Below, piece after piece: positions 1-7,974 of a DNA stretch of 25,542 nt; position 1 is the stretch's first letter, and each line of letters opens with the position of its first letter. The notes under the pieces are model-generated. The model did not search any database. It had not been told where the DNA came from and saw nothing but the letters and a program-made list of their open reading frames with translations. Both the position numbers and the translations under genes were made by a program. This stretch comes from JBBARC01 sp040400005. GTDB taxonomy: Bacteria; Pseudomonadota; Alphaproteobacteria; Acetobacterales; Acetobacteraceae. Where the stretch lies: the NCBI GenBank assembly GCA_040400005.1, contig JBBARC010000048.1:1-25542 (forward strand), read 5' to 3'.

Positions 1-613
1 AAGGTGGCGGCGCGGTTTGGGATTTTGGCGGTGACGAAGCGGAAGGCTTCGAGCAAGGGTTCGCGGCGGGAGTCGGCATGCGCCTCGGGGGGGGCGGCTG
101 CTGGGGTTGGGGGCGCGGGGGTTGGGGGCGCGGGGGGGGGCGCTCGGGGGGGCGCTCGGGGGGGCGCTCGGGGTGGCGCTCGGGGTGGCGCCGGCCGCTA
201 TCCGGGCTTCGAGCGCGATGCAATCGCGCACCACGGCGGCGAGGCGGGTGAAGATCACGGCCGGGTCGGTGGGTTTGGCGGGTGCGGGGGTGGCGCGAGG
301 GCTGGCGGGCCGCTGCCACGCGGGATTGGCCTGCGGCGCCGGCTCGCGGTCGGCCGGCGGTTCTGGCACTGCTTCTGGCGCTTCTTCTGGCGCTTCTTCT
401 GGCGCTTCTTTTGGCGCTTCTTTTGGCGCTGTTTGGGTTTGGTGCGGCTGTTTGGGCTCGGACCAGTCGGCCAGCGTGCGGGCGGCGGCGGCGCGGGCCA
501 GGCCCATGGCGAGGTCAGCCAGCTCCGCGCACAAGCGCAGGTGGCGCTGCGTGCGGTCTTCGGCTTGGGGCGGTTGGATGGGCTGGGGTGTGGCCAGGGC
601 CTTGTCGCTTCAT
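1..613 (-). CDS. Hypothetical protein, 5' part only, with apparent frameshifts
   Basis: Not recognised as a named family. Read on the minus strand, 609 down to about 140 gives a protein-like frame: an N-terminal helical stretch (RHLRLCAELADLAMGLARA, then LADWSEP), an acidic Pro/Ala/Glu repeat (APKEAPKEAPEEAPEE) and a second helix (VIFTRLAAVVRDCIALEARI). From about 140 down to the edge, the convincing frame is one base over: ADSRREPLLEAFRFVTAKIP, then NRAAT. The switch falls in a G/C-homopolymer and tandem-repeat region (the plus strand has nine Gs at 132-140). The only nearby ATG (613-611) is also one base out of frame, and its own frame stops after 32 codons. Dropping one A at 609/610 would give an M-S-D-K-A start. 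Either the assembly has indels here or the gene is damaged. The protein continues beyond the window, and its function is unknown. Confidence 0.55.
141..188. repeat. 12-bp tandem repeats in left-end gene (first array)
   Basis: Four 12-bp units (consensus CGCTCGGGGGGG, the last two with a T at position 10). They are preceded by two perfect 15-bp units at 106-120 and 121-135 (GTTGGGGGCGCGGGG). On the minus strand the array encodes a Pro/Ala/Ser or Pro/Ala/Arg tract depending on frame, and the apparent frame change of the gene falls beside it. Confidence 0.85.
381..428. repeat. 12-bp tandem repeats in left-end gene (second array)
   Basis: Four 12-bp units (CTTCTTCTGGCG twice, then CTTCTTTTGGCG twice). 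On the minus strand they encode the acidic APKEAPKEAPEEAPEE stretch, consistent with a disordered linker between two helical segments. Confidence 0.88.
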
Positions 614-1007
614 TAAGTTAGGAATTATAACGATACAGCGAGATGCATAATCTGGGCGAGTGTTTTTTCTTCCGTAGTGGTATTTTAAGTTAGATTTGGT
701 AACTGGCGTCGAATTTGGGCAAGGGTGCTGCGGCTGGCTGCTGATTTGATCGCCTGGTTTCAGGGCAGCGGCGAGCGCTGGCGGCTAACCGCCTAACCCG
801 CCCCCCATCCCTACCGGTTGTTAATCCGCCTTTTGGCGGCGATTGGCGCGATGACAGCGCCCGGGCACTTGCCCTAACAGGCCGCGCGGGGTTTATGCTG
901 CGCCACCAGCGGAGGCAGGCGCCCTGCCCCCGCCCGAGTCGTTAGCTTTGCCCGCACTTGCACTGGCCCCCGGTGTCGTTTTTACCGGCCTTTTCCGGAG
1001 TTCGCCT
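614..1007. other. Intergenic region between divergent left-end gene and bamA
   Basis: About 390 bases without a convincing gene. The left third is A/T-richer than its surroundings, as expected of divergent promoters. A short hairpin (CCGCC-TTTT-GGCGG) lies near 823-836. An ATG at 895 opens only a 16-codon frame ending at 943-945. The bamA frame stays open upstream to a TTG at 948, but there is no ribosome-binding site there. The rseP/dxr/cdsA genes that often precede bamA in proteobacteria are not present. Confidence 0.5.
624..629 (-). promoter_or_regulatory. Possible -10 box for the left-end gene
   Basis: The minus strand reads TATAAT, a perfect -10 hexamer, with 10 nt between it and the A of the ATG at 613. 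Transcription starting the usual distance downstream would begin only a few bases before that ATG, so the message would be nearly leaderless. No good -35 hexamer is visible at 16-18 bp spacing. Confidence 0.3.
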
Positions 1008-3452
1008 TTGTCCTTCCTTCGCGCCACCCTGCTCGCCACCGCCGCCCTATCGCTGTTGGCCCCTACCTTACCCCTCGGCCCCACCGGCCAGGCGCAGGCT
1101 GCTGGCAAACCGCGGCGCCCGCCGGTGGCGCAGGCCCCGGTGCAAGCCCCGGTGCAAGGCGGCACGATTGCGGCGATCAAGATTATTGGCAACGAGCGCA
1201 TCGAGGATGGCACAATACTTTCGTACCTGCTGTTGCAGCCGGGCGATGGGTTTGCCGCCGATCGGATGGATCGCAGCCTGCGCACGCTGTATGCAACCGG
1301 GCTGTTTGCCGACGTGGCGGTTGGCCGCGATGGCAATAATCTGGTGGTGCGGGTGACCGAAAACCCGCTGGTGAATGCGATTTACTTTGAGGGCATTCAC
1401 GCGCTGAAGGACGAAGATCTGCGCAAAGAATTGCAGTTGCGGCCGCGCGCGGTGTTCACCACGCGGTTAGCCCAAACCGATCAGCAAAAATTATTGGGCG
1501 CCTATGCCGGCAAGGGGCGGTTTGCCGCGACCGTGGAGCCTGAAATTGTCCGCCTGCCGCAAAACCGGGTGAACGTGGTGTTTAAAGTGGTGGAAGGCGA
1601 TCAGGCCGAGATCAGCCGCATCACCTTCACCGGCAACAAGGCGTTTAGCGAAGGCGAGCTGCGGGCCGCGTTGGATAGCCGCGAGCAGCGCTGGTGGCGG
1701 TTTTTATCCAGTTCGGATCAGTTTAACCCCGACCGGGTGAATTTTGACCGCGAATTGCTGCGCCGGTTTTACTTGGCACACGGCTATGCCGATTTTGATG
1801 TGGTGAGCCAGGCATCCGAGATGTCGCCCGATCGCAAATCTTTCTATATCACCTTTCAGATCAGTGAAGGTGAGCGCTACAAAATTGGCAAGGTTGAGAT
1901 CACCAGCACGGTGCCGAAGCTGGACGTGAGTAAATATAATGATTTGATCGGGTTTAAGACCGACGATTATTATAATGGTGAAAAAGTGCAGCGCACATCG
2001 GATGACATTGCCGATGGTATTCGCAGCGATGGCCAGATCTTTATCGATGTGCAGCCCAAAATTGCGCATGATGCGGTAAAGCACGTGGTTGCCCTGCAGT
2101 TTCAGGTGGTGCCAACACCGCATGTGTATATCGAGCGGATCAACATCACCGGCAATTCGCGCACCCAGGACCGGGTGATACGGCGCGAATTTCACTTTGC
2201 CGAGGGTGATGCTTACGACCAGACACTATCGCGCCGGGCGCGGGTTAAAATTAGCGATTTGGGCTATTTTGGCGACGTGAAGATTACGTCGCAAGCAGGG
2301 TCGGCCGACGATAAAACCTTGTTGCAGACCGATGTGACCGAAAAAGCGACCGGCGAGCTTTCGCTGGGCGGCGGGTATTCGACATCATCGGGCGCGCTGG
2401 TGCAATCGGGGCTGCGGGAACATAATCTGGTTGGCACCGGCATTGATGCCGGCATTAGTGCAACGATTGCGGCGCGCGAGAAACAGGTGGATGTGTCGGC
2501 GACCGACCCGTATTTTCTTGATCGCAATTTGGTTGCCGGCTTTGATGTTTTTTATCTCAGCAATAATAACCAGTATGTGTCTTCGTATAGCGAAACCCGT
2601 TATGGCACGGCGCTGCGGCTAGGCTATGCGTTTAACGATCATGTGGTGCAAAGCTGGACCTATAGTTTGGTTGACCGCAATGTGACCAACGTATCGAGCT
2701 ACGCCAGCGTGTTTGTGCGCGACCAGGAAGGCTATTCACTGCTATCGCAGCTAGGCCAAACCTTGCAGTTTGACTGGCGCGATTCGCGGGTTGATCCACA
2801 CACCGGCTACGTTATCCGCGTTGGTACCGATTTTGCCGGCTTGGGTGGTGATATCGGTTATGTGCGCGGCAAGGTGGATGGCACCTATTACGTGCCGTTG
2901 GATCGCTGGACCGGCAATGCCGATTGGACCATGGTGTTCGCCGGTGGCGTTGGTGATATTTACCATCTGCAAAGCAAAGAACGCATTATCGACCGCTTCT
3001 TTTTGGGTGGCGATAATTTGCGCGGGTTTTTGGATCAGGGCGCCGGGCCGCATTCGCGCGCTTATACTGATCCCGTCAACAGCCAGTATTACGGGTCTGA
3101 TAGTTTGGGCGGCAATTTTATCTGGACACAATCCAGCGAATTGCGCTTTCCGCTACCGGTATCGAAAGATTTTGGCCTGACCGGGCGCGCGTTTATCGAC
3201 ATGGGGGGGCTTACCGGCCTGAACGTGCCGCCCAATGCGCAGAGCGCCTGCCATAACCCAGCCAAGGAAAAACAGCCCTACACCTATTCCTGCTATTTTG
3301 ACGATTCGGCGCCGCGCTTGGCGGTTGGCATGGGGGTATCGTGGAACAGTCCGTTTGGGCTGATTAACATCGATATCGGCATTCCGGTGCTGAAGAAGAA
3401 CTACGATCAGACTCAGATTTTCCGTTTTGGTTTCGGCACGAGGTTCCAGTGA
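1008..3452 (+). CDS. bamA: Outer membrane protein assembly factor BamA
   Basis: BamA is the central Omp85 component of the BAM complex and folds beta-barrel proteins into the outer membrane. I chose the TTG at 1008 because CGGAG (996-1000) sits 7 nt upstream and the product (814 aa) then begins with a clean signal peptide (LRATLLATAALSLLAP ... AQA). The frame is open to a TTG at 948, but that site lacks a ribosome-binding site. Repeated POTRA-type segments follow (IKIIGNERIEDGTI at the start, ISRITFTGNKAFSEGEL and YIERINITGNSRTQDRVI later). The membrane barrel begins near residue 445 (GELSLGGGYSTSSG). The conserved loop-6 signature is LRGF at about residues 671-674. The C-terminus is ...FGFGTRFQ, so the usual terminal aromatic is penultimate. 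The stop overlaps the GTG start of the next gene by 4 nt. Confidence 0.96.
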   Translation: MSFLRATLLATAALSLLAPTLPLGPTGQAQAAGKPRRPPVAQAPVQAPVQGGTIAAIKIIGNERIEDGTILSYLLLQPGDGFAADRMDRSLRTLYATGLFADVAVGRDGNNLVVRVTENPLVNAIYFEGIHALKDEDLRKELQLRPRAVFTTRLAQTDQQKLLGAYAGKGRFAATVEPEIVRLPQNRVNVVFKVVEGDQAEISRITFTGNKAFSEGELRAALDSREQRWWRFLSSSDQFNPDRVNFDRELLRRFYLAHGYADFDVVSQASEMSPDRKSFYITFQISEGERYKIGKVEITSTVPKLDVSKYNDLIGFKTDDYYNGEKVQRTSDDIADGIRSDGQIFIDVQPKIAHDAVKHVVALQFQVVPTPHVYIERINITGNSRTQDRVIRREFHFAEGDAYDQTLSRRARVKISDLGYFGDVKITSQAGSADDKTLLQTDVTEKATGELSLGGGYSTSSGALVQSGLREHNLVGTGIDAGISATIAAREKQVDVSATDPYFLDRNLVAGFDVFYLSNNNQYVSSYSETRYGTALRLGYAFNDHVVQSWTYSLVDRNVTNVSSYASVFVRDQEGYSLLSQLGQTLQFDWRDSRVDPHTGYVIRVGTDFAGLGGDIGYVRGKVDGTYYVPLDRWTGNADWTMVFAGGVGDIYHLQSKERIIDRFFLGGDNLRGFLDQGAGPHSRAYTDPVNSQYYGSDSLGGNFIWTQSSELRFPLPVSKDFGLTGRAFIDMGGLTGLNVPPNAQSACHNPAKEKQPYTYSCYFDDSAPRLAVGMGVSWNSPFGLINIDIGIPVLKKNYDQTQIFRFGFGTRFQ

Positions 3453-4282
3453 TCCGCTTAAAATCGACGCTACTTGCACTCGCCTTCGCTTCAACTGCAC
3501 TGACCGGGCTTAGCACGGGCGCGATTGCACAAACCGGCCCTGGCTGGTTTGTGCCGCCAGCCCCGGCGGCGCGGCCGCAAGCTGCAGCCGCGCCCGCACA
3601 GGCACGGCGGGTGGAGCGCCCAAGCGCTACCGATAGCGGCGGCCCGATGCCGCAGGATGATGGCGGAGCGGCCGATGGGGCCGACCAAAATGGCCCGCTG
3701 CCGAATTTGCCGCAGCCGCCGGTGCCAAGCGTTGCCGCACTGCCGGCGGCTAAACCGCCGCCGGTAGCGGTGATTGGGGTGCTTTCGGTGCCCGACGTGA
3801 TGCGCAATTCGAACGCGATTACCATTGTGCAGCGGGTGATTGGCGCGCGGCGTGAAAAACTGCGGGTGGAAATGGAGCACACCCAAAGTGGCTGGCGCGC
3901 GCTGAACCAGGCTTTGCAGGAAGACGCGCCAAAACTAACCCCCGACCAGGGCCGTGCCCGCGAGCGCGCGCTGCGTGAGCGCATGGTTGGCGACCGGCGC
4001 CGGTTGCAGGCGGAAAACCGCATCATTGAGGGTGCCGGTCAGGTGGCGGTAGGCCAGGTTGAACGCACGCTGATTGCGATTATTCCCAAAGTTGCCGCAA
4101 GCCACGGCATGAACATGATTATGCAGCGGGCGCAACTGAACACCAACGATCCGCAGTTTGAAATTACCGAGGAAGTGGCAGCCCTGTTGAACAAGCTGCT
4201 GCCCACCGTGCAAATTCCGCCCGATGGGGTTGATCCTTCGAAATTGCCAAAAGACTGGGGATCGGCGCCGGCCGGCAAGTGA
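3449..4282 (+). CDS. OmpH/Skp-family periplasmic chaperone
   Basis: Skp-family proteins hold unfolded outer-membrane proteins in the periplasm and deliver them to BamA. The GTG start overlaps the bamA stop (GTGA), which indicates translational coupling. The 277-aa product opens with a signal peptide (LLALAFASTALTGLSTGAIAQ). A Pro/Ala/Gly-rich linker follows to about residue 105, and then an OmpH-like domain (VAVIGVLSVPDVMRNSNA, then long charged helices rich in Arg, Glu and Gln). It is longer than classical Skp (about 160 aa) because of the linker and a C-terminal Pro-rich tail. The assignment rests on fold pattern and on its position between bamA and lpxD, the standard place for skp. Confidence 0.88.
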   Translation: MIRLKSTLLALAFASTALTGLSTGAIAQTGPGWFVPPAPAARPQAAAAPAQARRVERPSATDSGGPMPQDDGGAADGADQNGPLPNLPQPPVPSVAALPAAKPPPVAVIGVLSVPDVMRNSNAITIVQRVIGARREKLRVEMEHTQSGWRALNQALQEDAPKLTPDQGRARERALRERMVGDRRRLQAENRIIEGAGQVAVGQVERTLIAIIPKVAASHGMNMIMQRAQLNTNDPQFEITEEVAALLNKLLPTVQIPPDGVDPSKLPKDWGSAPAGK

Positions 4283-4294
4283 CCGCAAGGCCTA

Positions 4295-4470
4295 GGGCAA
4301 TCGGGTGAATGTAAGGCTCTTCTTTTTTTGAAAAAAAAGACGCAAAAAACTTTTGTTATGCCGGGTCTGGGGCAACGCTGCCACCGCGCTCGCCGAACCA
4401 GCGTCGAAAAAGTCTTTTTTGTTTCTTTTTTCGGACGTCAAAAAGAAAATTCTTGCGTTTTTGCATGAGT
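4295..4470. repeat. Dispersed palindromic intergenic repeat, copy A
   Basis: An A/T-rich palindromic element of about 176 bp between skp and lpxD. It has a left arm (about 4295-4355: GGGCAATCGGGTGAATG, then T-rich and A-rich runs), a GC-rich core (about 4356-4405, containing AACGCTGCCACCGCG and CCGAACCAGC) and a right arm (about 4406-4470). The right arm is close to the reverse complement of the ends seen in the other two copies. Copy B at 23504-23885 is the same element in inverse orientation, and copy C starts at 25477. The arms can fold into long stems with U-runs, so the element may weaken transcription between skp and lpxD. It contains no credible gene. Confidence 0.85.
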
Positions 4471-4478
4471 GAGTTGTG

Positions 4479-5603
4479 ATGACCCAGCCTGGCCCGGACA
4501 CTGGTGATACCTTAGGCGATGCCCGGTTTTTTGGCCGGTCGGGGCCGTATTCGCTCGCCGTGATTGCCCGCGAGCTGGGTATTGATATGGCCGATGAGGA
4601 GGGCCGCGCGTTCAGCGGCGTCGCCCCCTTGCACAGTGCCGGGCCGCAGGATGTCAGTTTTTTGCATAATGCACGCTATGGCGCAGCCTTGGAGGCAACA
4701 CGCGCCGGGGCGGTGATTATTGCGGCCGAGATGCGTGACCGGGTGCCACCAACAGCGCAAGCGCTGGTGGTGGACGATCCGCATTTGGGCTGGGCGCGGG
4801 TGGCAACGCTGTTTTACCCGCCCCCGCCTGCCAAACCCGGGCGCCACCCCAGCGCGGTGATTGATGACACCGCCGAGGTGAGTGCCAGCGCCGAAATTGG
4901 GCCGCTGGCGGTGATTGGCGCCGGGGCCCAGATTGGCCCTGGCTGCCGGATTGGGCCGCACGCCACGATCGGCGCGGGGGTGGTGCTGGGTGAGGGCTGC
5001 CGGATTGGCGCTAATGCCAGTGTCAGCCACGCCATTTTGGGCAAGCGGGTGTATATTTATCCCGGCGCACGGATTGGCCAGGATGGGTTTGGCTTTGCTA
5101 TTACCAAGGCAGGCTTTGTGACCGTGCCGCAGCTCGGCCGGGTGATTTTGCACGATGATGTGGAAATTGGCGCGAATTCCGCGGTGGACCGTGGAGCTGC
5201 CCAAGATACCGTGATCGGCACCGGCACGCGGCTGGATAATTTGGTGCAAATCGGCCATGGCGTGCGGATTGGCAGTTATTGCGCACTGGCCGCCCAGATC
5301 GGCATTTCGGGATCGACCGTGGTGGGTGATTTTGTGCAGATCGGCGGCCAGGCGGCGTTTGCCGGGCATTTGAGTATTGGATCGGGGGCGCGTATCGGCG
5401 CGCAATCGGGGGTGATTGGCAATGTGCCCCCAGGTGCCGATATACTGGGTAGCCCGGCGTTGCCCAAGCGGGTGGCGCTGCTGGGGTTTGCGCTGGTAAA
5501 ACGCATGGCCGAGCAGGCGCGCGGTGGCAAAACGCGGAACACGACGACCCAAGATACGAAGACAACAGATAAGACCATTTCGGACAAGGATTTAAGGGCG
5601 TAA
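4479..5603 (+). CDS. lpxD: UDP-3-O-(3-hydroxyacyl)glucosamine N-acyltransferase LpxD
   Basis: LpxD adds the second (N-linked) 3-hydroxyacyl chain to UDP-acylglucosamine in lipid A synthesis, in the cytoplasm. The 374-aa product has the N-terminal uridine-binding domain (FSGVAPLHSAGPQDVSFL at about 45-62) and then a left-handed beta-helix of hexapeptide repeats from about residue 123 to 325. The catalytic His is H260 in DNLVQIGHGVRIG, matching E. coli His239. The family signature GQDGFGFA lies at 200-207. The C-terminal tail (residues 350-374) is Thr/Lys/Asp-rich and probably disordered. The ATG at 4479 is preferred; a GTG directly before it (4476) is possible, and the ribosome-binding site is weak. 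The upstream leader is the repeat copy A. Confidence 0.96.
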   Translation: MTQPGPDTGDTLGDARFFGRSGPYSLAVIARELGIDMADEEGRAFSGVAPLHSAGPQDVSFLHNARYGAALEATRAGAVIIAAEMRDRVPPTAQALVVDDPHLGWARVATLFYPPPPAKPGRHPSAVIDDTAEVSASAEIGPLAVIGAGAQIGPGCRIGPHATIGAGVVLGEGCRIGANASVSHAILGKRVYIYPGARIGQDGFGFAITKAGFVTVPQLGRVILHDDVEIGANSAVDRGAAQDTVIGTGTRLDNLVQIGHGVRIGSYCALAAQIGISGSTVVGDFVQIGGQAAFAGHLSIGSGARIGAQSGVIGNVPPGADILGSPALPKRVALLGFALVKRMAEQARGGKTRNTTTQDTKTTDKTISDKDLRA

Positions 5604-5608
5604 CGCTG

Positions 5609-6112
5609 ATGGATACCGTGGTGAACAACGAAGCCCCGATGATCGCCGCCCATAGCGGCACGGTGGACATTGCCGGCATTATGCGCGCGATACCGCATAG
5701 GTATCCGTTGTTGCTGCTGGATCGCATGGTGGATGTGGTGCCGGGGGAATCGGCAACCGGCATTAAAAACGTGACGATTAACGAGAATTTCTTTCAGGGG
5801 CATTTCCCCGGCCAGCCGGTGATGCCGGGCGTGCTGATTATTGAGGCCATGGCGCAGACCGCCGCCGTGCTGGTGGTGGAAACCATGGGGCCAGATGCCG
5901 CCGGCAAGGTTGTGTATTTTATGAGCATTGAGGGGGCCAAGTTTCGCAAACCCGTGGTGCCCGGCGACCAGTTGCGCATCCACATCAAAAAAGAACGCCG
6001 GCGTGGCAATGTGTGGAAGTTTGCAGCCCAAGCAAAGGTGGATGGGGTGACGGTGGCGGAGGCCACGTATGCGGCGATGATTATGGACCGCGCGCCCGGC
6101 GAAAGCGCGTAA
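5609..6112 (+). CDS. fabZ: 3-hydroxyacyl-[ACP] dehydratase FabZ
   Basis: FabZ dehydrates 3-hydroxyacyl-ACP in type II fatty-acid synthesis and competes with LpxA/LpxD for the same acyl-ACP pool, which explains its usual place in lpx operons. The 167-aa hot-dog-fold protein shows the PHRYP motif (residues 29-33). The active-site region is GHFPGQPVMPGVLIIEAMAQ, with H65 and E79 corresponding to E. coli His54 and Glu68. About ten extra residues precede the usual N-terminus. It starts 5 nt after the lpxD stop, so the two are almost certainly co-transcribed. Confidence 0.97.
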   Translation: MDTVVNNEAPMIAAHSGTVDIAGIMRAIPHRYPLLLLDRMVDVVPGESATGIKNVTINENFFQGHFPGQPVMPGVLIIEAMAQTAAVLVVETMGPDAAGKVVYFMSIEGAKFRKPVVPGDQLRIHIKKERRRGNVWKFAAQAKVDGVTVAEATYAAMIMDRAPGESA

Positions 6113-6253
6113 CGTTTGGCAACACCGGTTGAATTGGCGCGGGCCTGTGGCGCGGCTAGGATGGCCTATGGTGAAATTAATGCCCCCAGTCTGCAATGCC
6201 CCGAGTCTGCGCGGCCAAGCCACATGGATAATTATGCTGATGGTCCGATCATA

Positions 6254-7081
6254 ATGCCGCCTGCCGCCATCCACCCCAGCGCCGTGATCGATCCTGCCGC
6301 GGTAATTGGCGCGGGGGTGACCATTGGGCCGTTCTGCACCATTGGGCCGGCCGTGGTGATTGGCGATGGTGCCACGTTGGTGAGCCACGTGGTGGTGGAC
6401 GGCGATACACACATTGGCCCGGGCGTGGTGCTGCACCCGTTTGTAACCGTGGGGCTGCCGCCTCAGGATTTGAAATATAAGGGCGAACCCACCCGCACCG
6501 AGATCGGCGCGCGCACGCAAATTCGCGAACATGGATCGATCCATCGCGGCACGGTAACCGGAAGCGGCATTACCCGCATTGGCGCCGATTGCCTGCTGAT
6601 GGCGGTGGTGCATGTGGCGCATGATTGCGACATCGGCGATGGCGTGATTATCGCCAATAACGTGGTGATGGGCGGGCACGTAACCATTGGCGCCAATGCG
6701 GTGATTGGCGGGGCGGCCGCCTTGCACCAGTTTGTGCGGATCGGCCGCGGCGCGATGATTGGCGGCGTTTCTGGCGTGGAAGGCGATGTTATCCCCTTTG
6801 GCACGGTGATGGGCAACCGCGCCAAGCTGATTGGGTTGAACATTATTGGGCTGCGCCGGCGTGGGGTGGACCGGGCAGGCTTACACCGGCTGCGCGCCGC
6901 GGTGCGGGCGTTGTTTGGCGCCGATAGCCACGGTGCGGTGTTCGCCGACCGGCTGGCGGTGCTGCGCGCGCAACCAGGTGAGGATGCGCTGGTGGCCGAA
7001 ATGCTGGCGTTTATCGATGCCAAATCGCATCGCGGGTTGATCCGCAGTGCGCTGGGCGCGCGCGATGATGACGATGCGTAA
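6254..7081 (+). CDS. lpxA: UDP-N-acetylglucosamine O-acyltransferase LpxA
   Basis: LpxA catalyses the first step of lipid A synthesis, moving a 3-hydroxyacyl chain from ACP to UDP-GlcNAc. The 275-aa product from the ATG at 6254 starts as the family does (IHPSAVIDPAAVIG). It has hexapeptide repeats to about residue 190, the QDLKYKGEPT segment (71-80), and catalytic H123 in HVAHDCDIG, matching E. coli His125. The helical C-terminal domain includes GLRRRGV and ends near SHRGLIR. The frame is open upstream to a TTG at 6116, with ATGs at 6161 and 6224. None has a strong ribosome-binding site, so the start is uncertain; 6254 best matches family length (E. coli 262 aa). Confidence 0.94.
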   Translation: MPPAAIHPSAVIDPAAVIGAGVTIGPFCTIGPAVVIGDGATLVSHVVVDGDTHIGPGVVLHPFVTVGLPPQDLKYKGEPTRTEIGARTQIREHGSIHRGTVTGSGITRIGADCLLMAVVHVAHDCDIGDGVIIANNVVMGGHVTIGANAVIGGAAALHQFVRIGRGAMIGGVSGVEGDVIPFGTVMGNRAKLIGLNIIGLRRRGVDRAGLHRLRAAVRALFGADSHGAVFADRLAVLRAQPGEDALVAEMLAFIDAKSHRGLIRSALGARDDDDA

Positions 7082-7098
7082 GGCGGCGACTAGGTAGC

Positions 7099-7929
7099 GT
7101 GCCGGCAAAGCACCCTTTGGGCATATTGGCTGGCGGCGGGCCGTTGCCGGGGCGGGTGGCGGCGGCGGCTGTGGCTGCTGGCCGGCCGGTGTTTATTGTG
7201 GGGTTTGAAGATTTTGCCGAACCGGCGGTGATGGCCCCCTACCCCCATGCGACCGCGCGGCTGGGGGCTGCGGGTAAAATTTTATCCCTGCTGCGCCAAC
7301 ATAATTGCCGCGACTTGGTGCTGATTGGGCCGGTGAAACGGCCATCCTGGCTGGATTTGCGGCCCGATGCCGAAGGTGCGCGGTTGCTGGCGCGCATTGG
7401 GCGGGCAGCGTTTTCGGGTGATGATGGCTTGCTGGCGGCCGTTGTGCGGGTGTTGGGGGACGAAGGTTTTCACGTGATCGGGGCGCATGAGGTGGTCACC
7501 GAGGCGGTGGGGCCACTTGGGCAGCTGGGGCGTGTGGCGCCCAGTGCGGCGGCCATGGCCGATATTGCGCGCGGCATGACGGTTGCGCGTGCGCTGGGGG
7601 CAGTGGATGTTGGCCAGGCCTGCGTTGTGCAGCAAGGCGTGGTGCTGGCGCTGGAAGCCATAGAAGGCACCGATAAAATGCTGGCGCGCGCGGCCGGCTT
7701 GCGCCGTGATGGGGCGGCGGGCGTGCTGGTGAAGCGGGTAAAGCCAGGGCAGGACCGCCGTGCCGATTTGCCCACCATTGGCCCTGCGACCATTGCCAAT
7801 GCCGCCGCCGCCGGGCTTGCCGGGGTGGCGTTTGAAGCCGGCGGCACGCTGATCACCGATCGGGAGGCGACCATAGCGGCCGCCGATGCGGCGGGGCTGT
7901 TTTTGATTGGGGTGGATGGCGATATGTAG
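7099..7929 (+). CDS. lpxI: UDP-2,3-diacylglucosamine pyrophosphatase LpxI
   Basis: LpxI hydrolyses UDP-2,3-diacylglucosamine to lipid X and UMP. It replaces the unrelated LpxH in many alphaproteobacteria. The 276-aa product shows the N-terminal GILAGGGPLP motif (residues 8-17), LVLIGPVKRP (73-82) and the C-terminal family signature VKRVKPGQDRRADLPTIGP (about 211-229), whose Asp residues (D219, D223) lie in the catalytic region. The start is GTG at 7099, 17 nt after the lpxA stop, with a modest TAGGTAG upstream. In related operons lpxB normally follows; here gloA follows instead. Confidence 0.94.
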   Translation: MPAKHPLGILAGGGPLPGRVAAAAVAAGRPVFIVGFEDFAEPAVMAPYPHATARLGAAGKILSLLRQHNCRDLVLIGPVKRPSWLDLRPDAEGARLLARIGRAAFSGDDGLLAAVVRVLGDEGFHVIGAHEVVTEAVGPLGQLGRVAPSAAAMADIARGMTVARALGAVDVGQACVVQQGVVLALEAIEGTDKMLARAAGLRRDGAAGVLVKRVKPGQDRRADLPTIGPATIANAAAAGLAGVAFEAGGTLITDREATIAAADAAGLFLIGVDGDM

Positions 7930-7974
7930 GGCGGCACCCCTGCCCTGCCCCCCCTTGCTTTGGAGTTTGTCATT

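Noticed and set aside
4..621. Plus-strand open frame of 205 codons rich in Gly/Ala/Arg and Phe/Trp repeats
   Set aside because: It is the antisense reading of the minus-strand gene and its tandem repeats; the repeated RFFWRFFWR composition is typical of a shadow frame, and no ribosome-binding site is seen.
823..836. Hairpin CCGCC-TTTT-GGCGG as a terminator
   Set aside because: The stem is only 5 bp and lacks a following T-run, so it is not convincing as an intrinsic terminator.
4292..4501. Minus-strand 69-codon frame through repeat copy A
   Set aside because: It encodes only repeat-derived Lys/Phe runs and has no independent support as a gene.
4512..5552. Minus-strand open frame (346 codons) opposite lpxD
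   Set aside because: Same shadow pattern (His/Asn/Pro-rich, periodic) against a clear LpxD.
6116..6253. A separate small gene or a long N-terminus for LpxA
   Set aside because: The upstream extension shows no family similarity and no strong ribosome-binding site; it is more likely leader sequence between fabZ and lpxA, although an ATG at 6224 remains possible.
5276..6727. Long minus-strand open frame (483 codons) across lpxD, fabZ and lpxA
   Set aside because: It is His/Arg/Ala-rich with no recognisable domain and lies opposite three well-supported genes; it results from GC-biased codon positions and hexapeptide-repeat coding.
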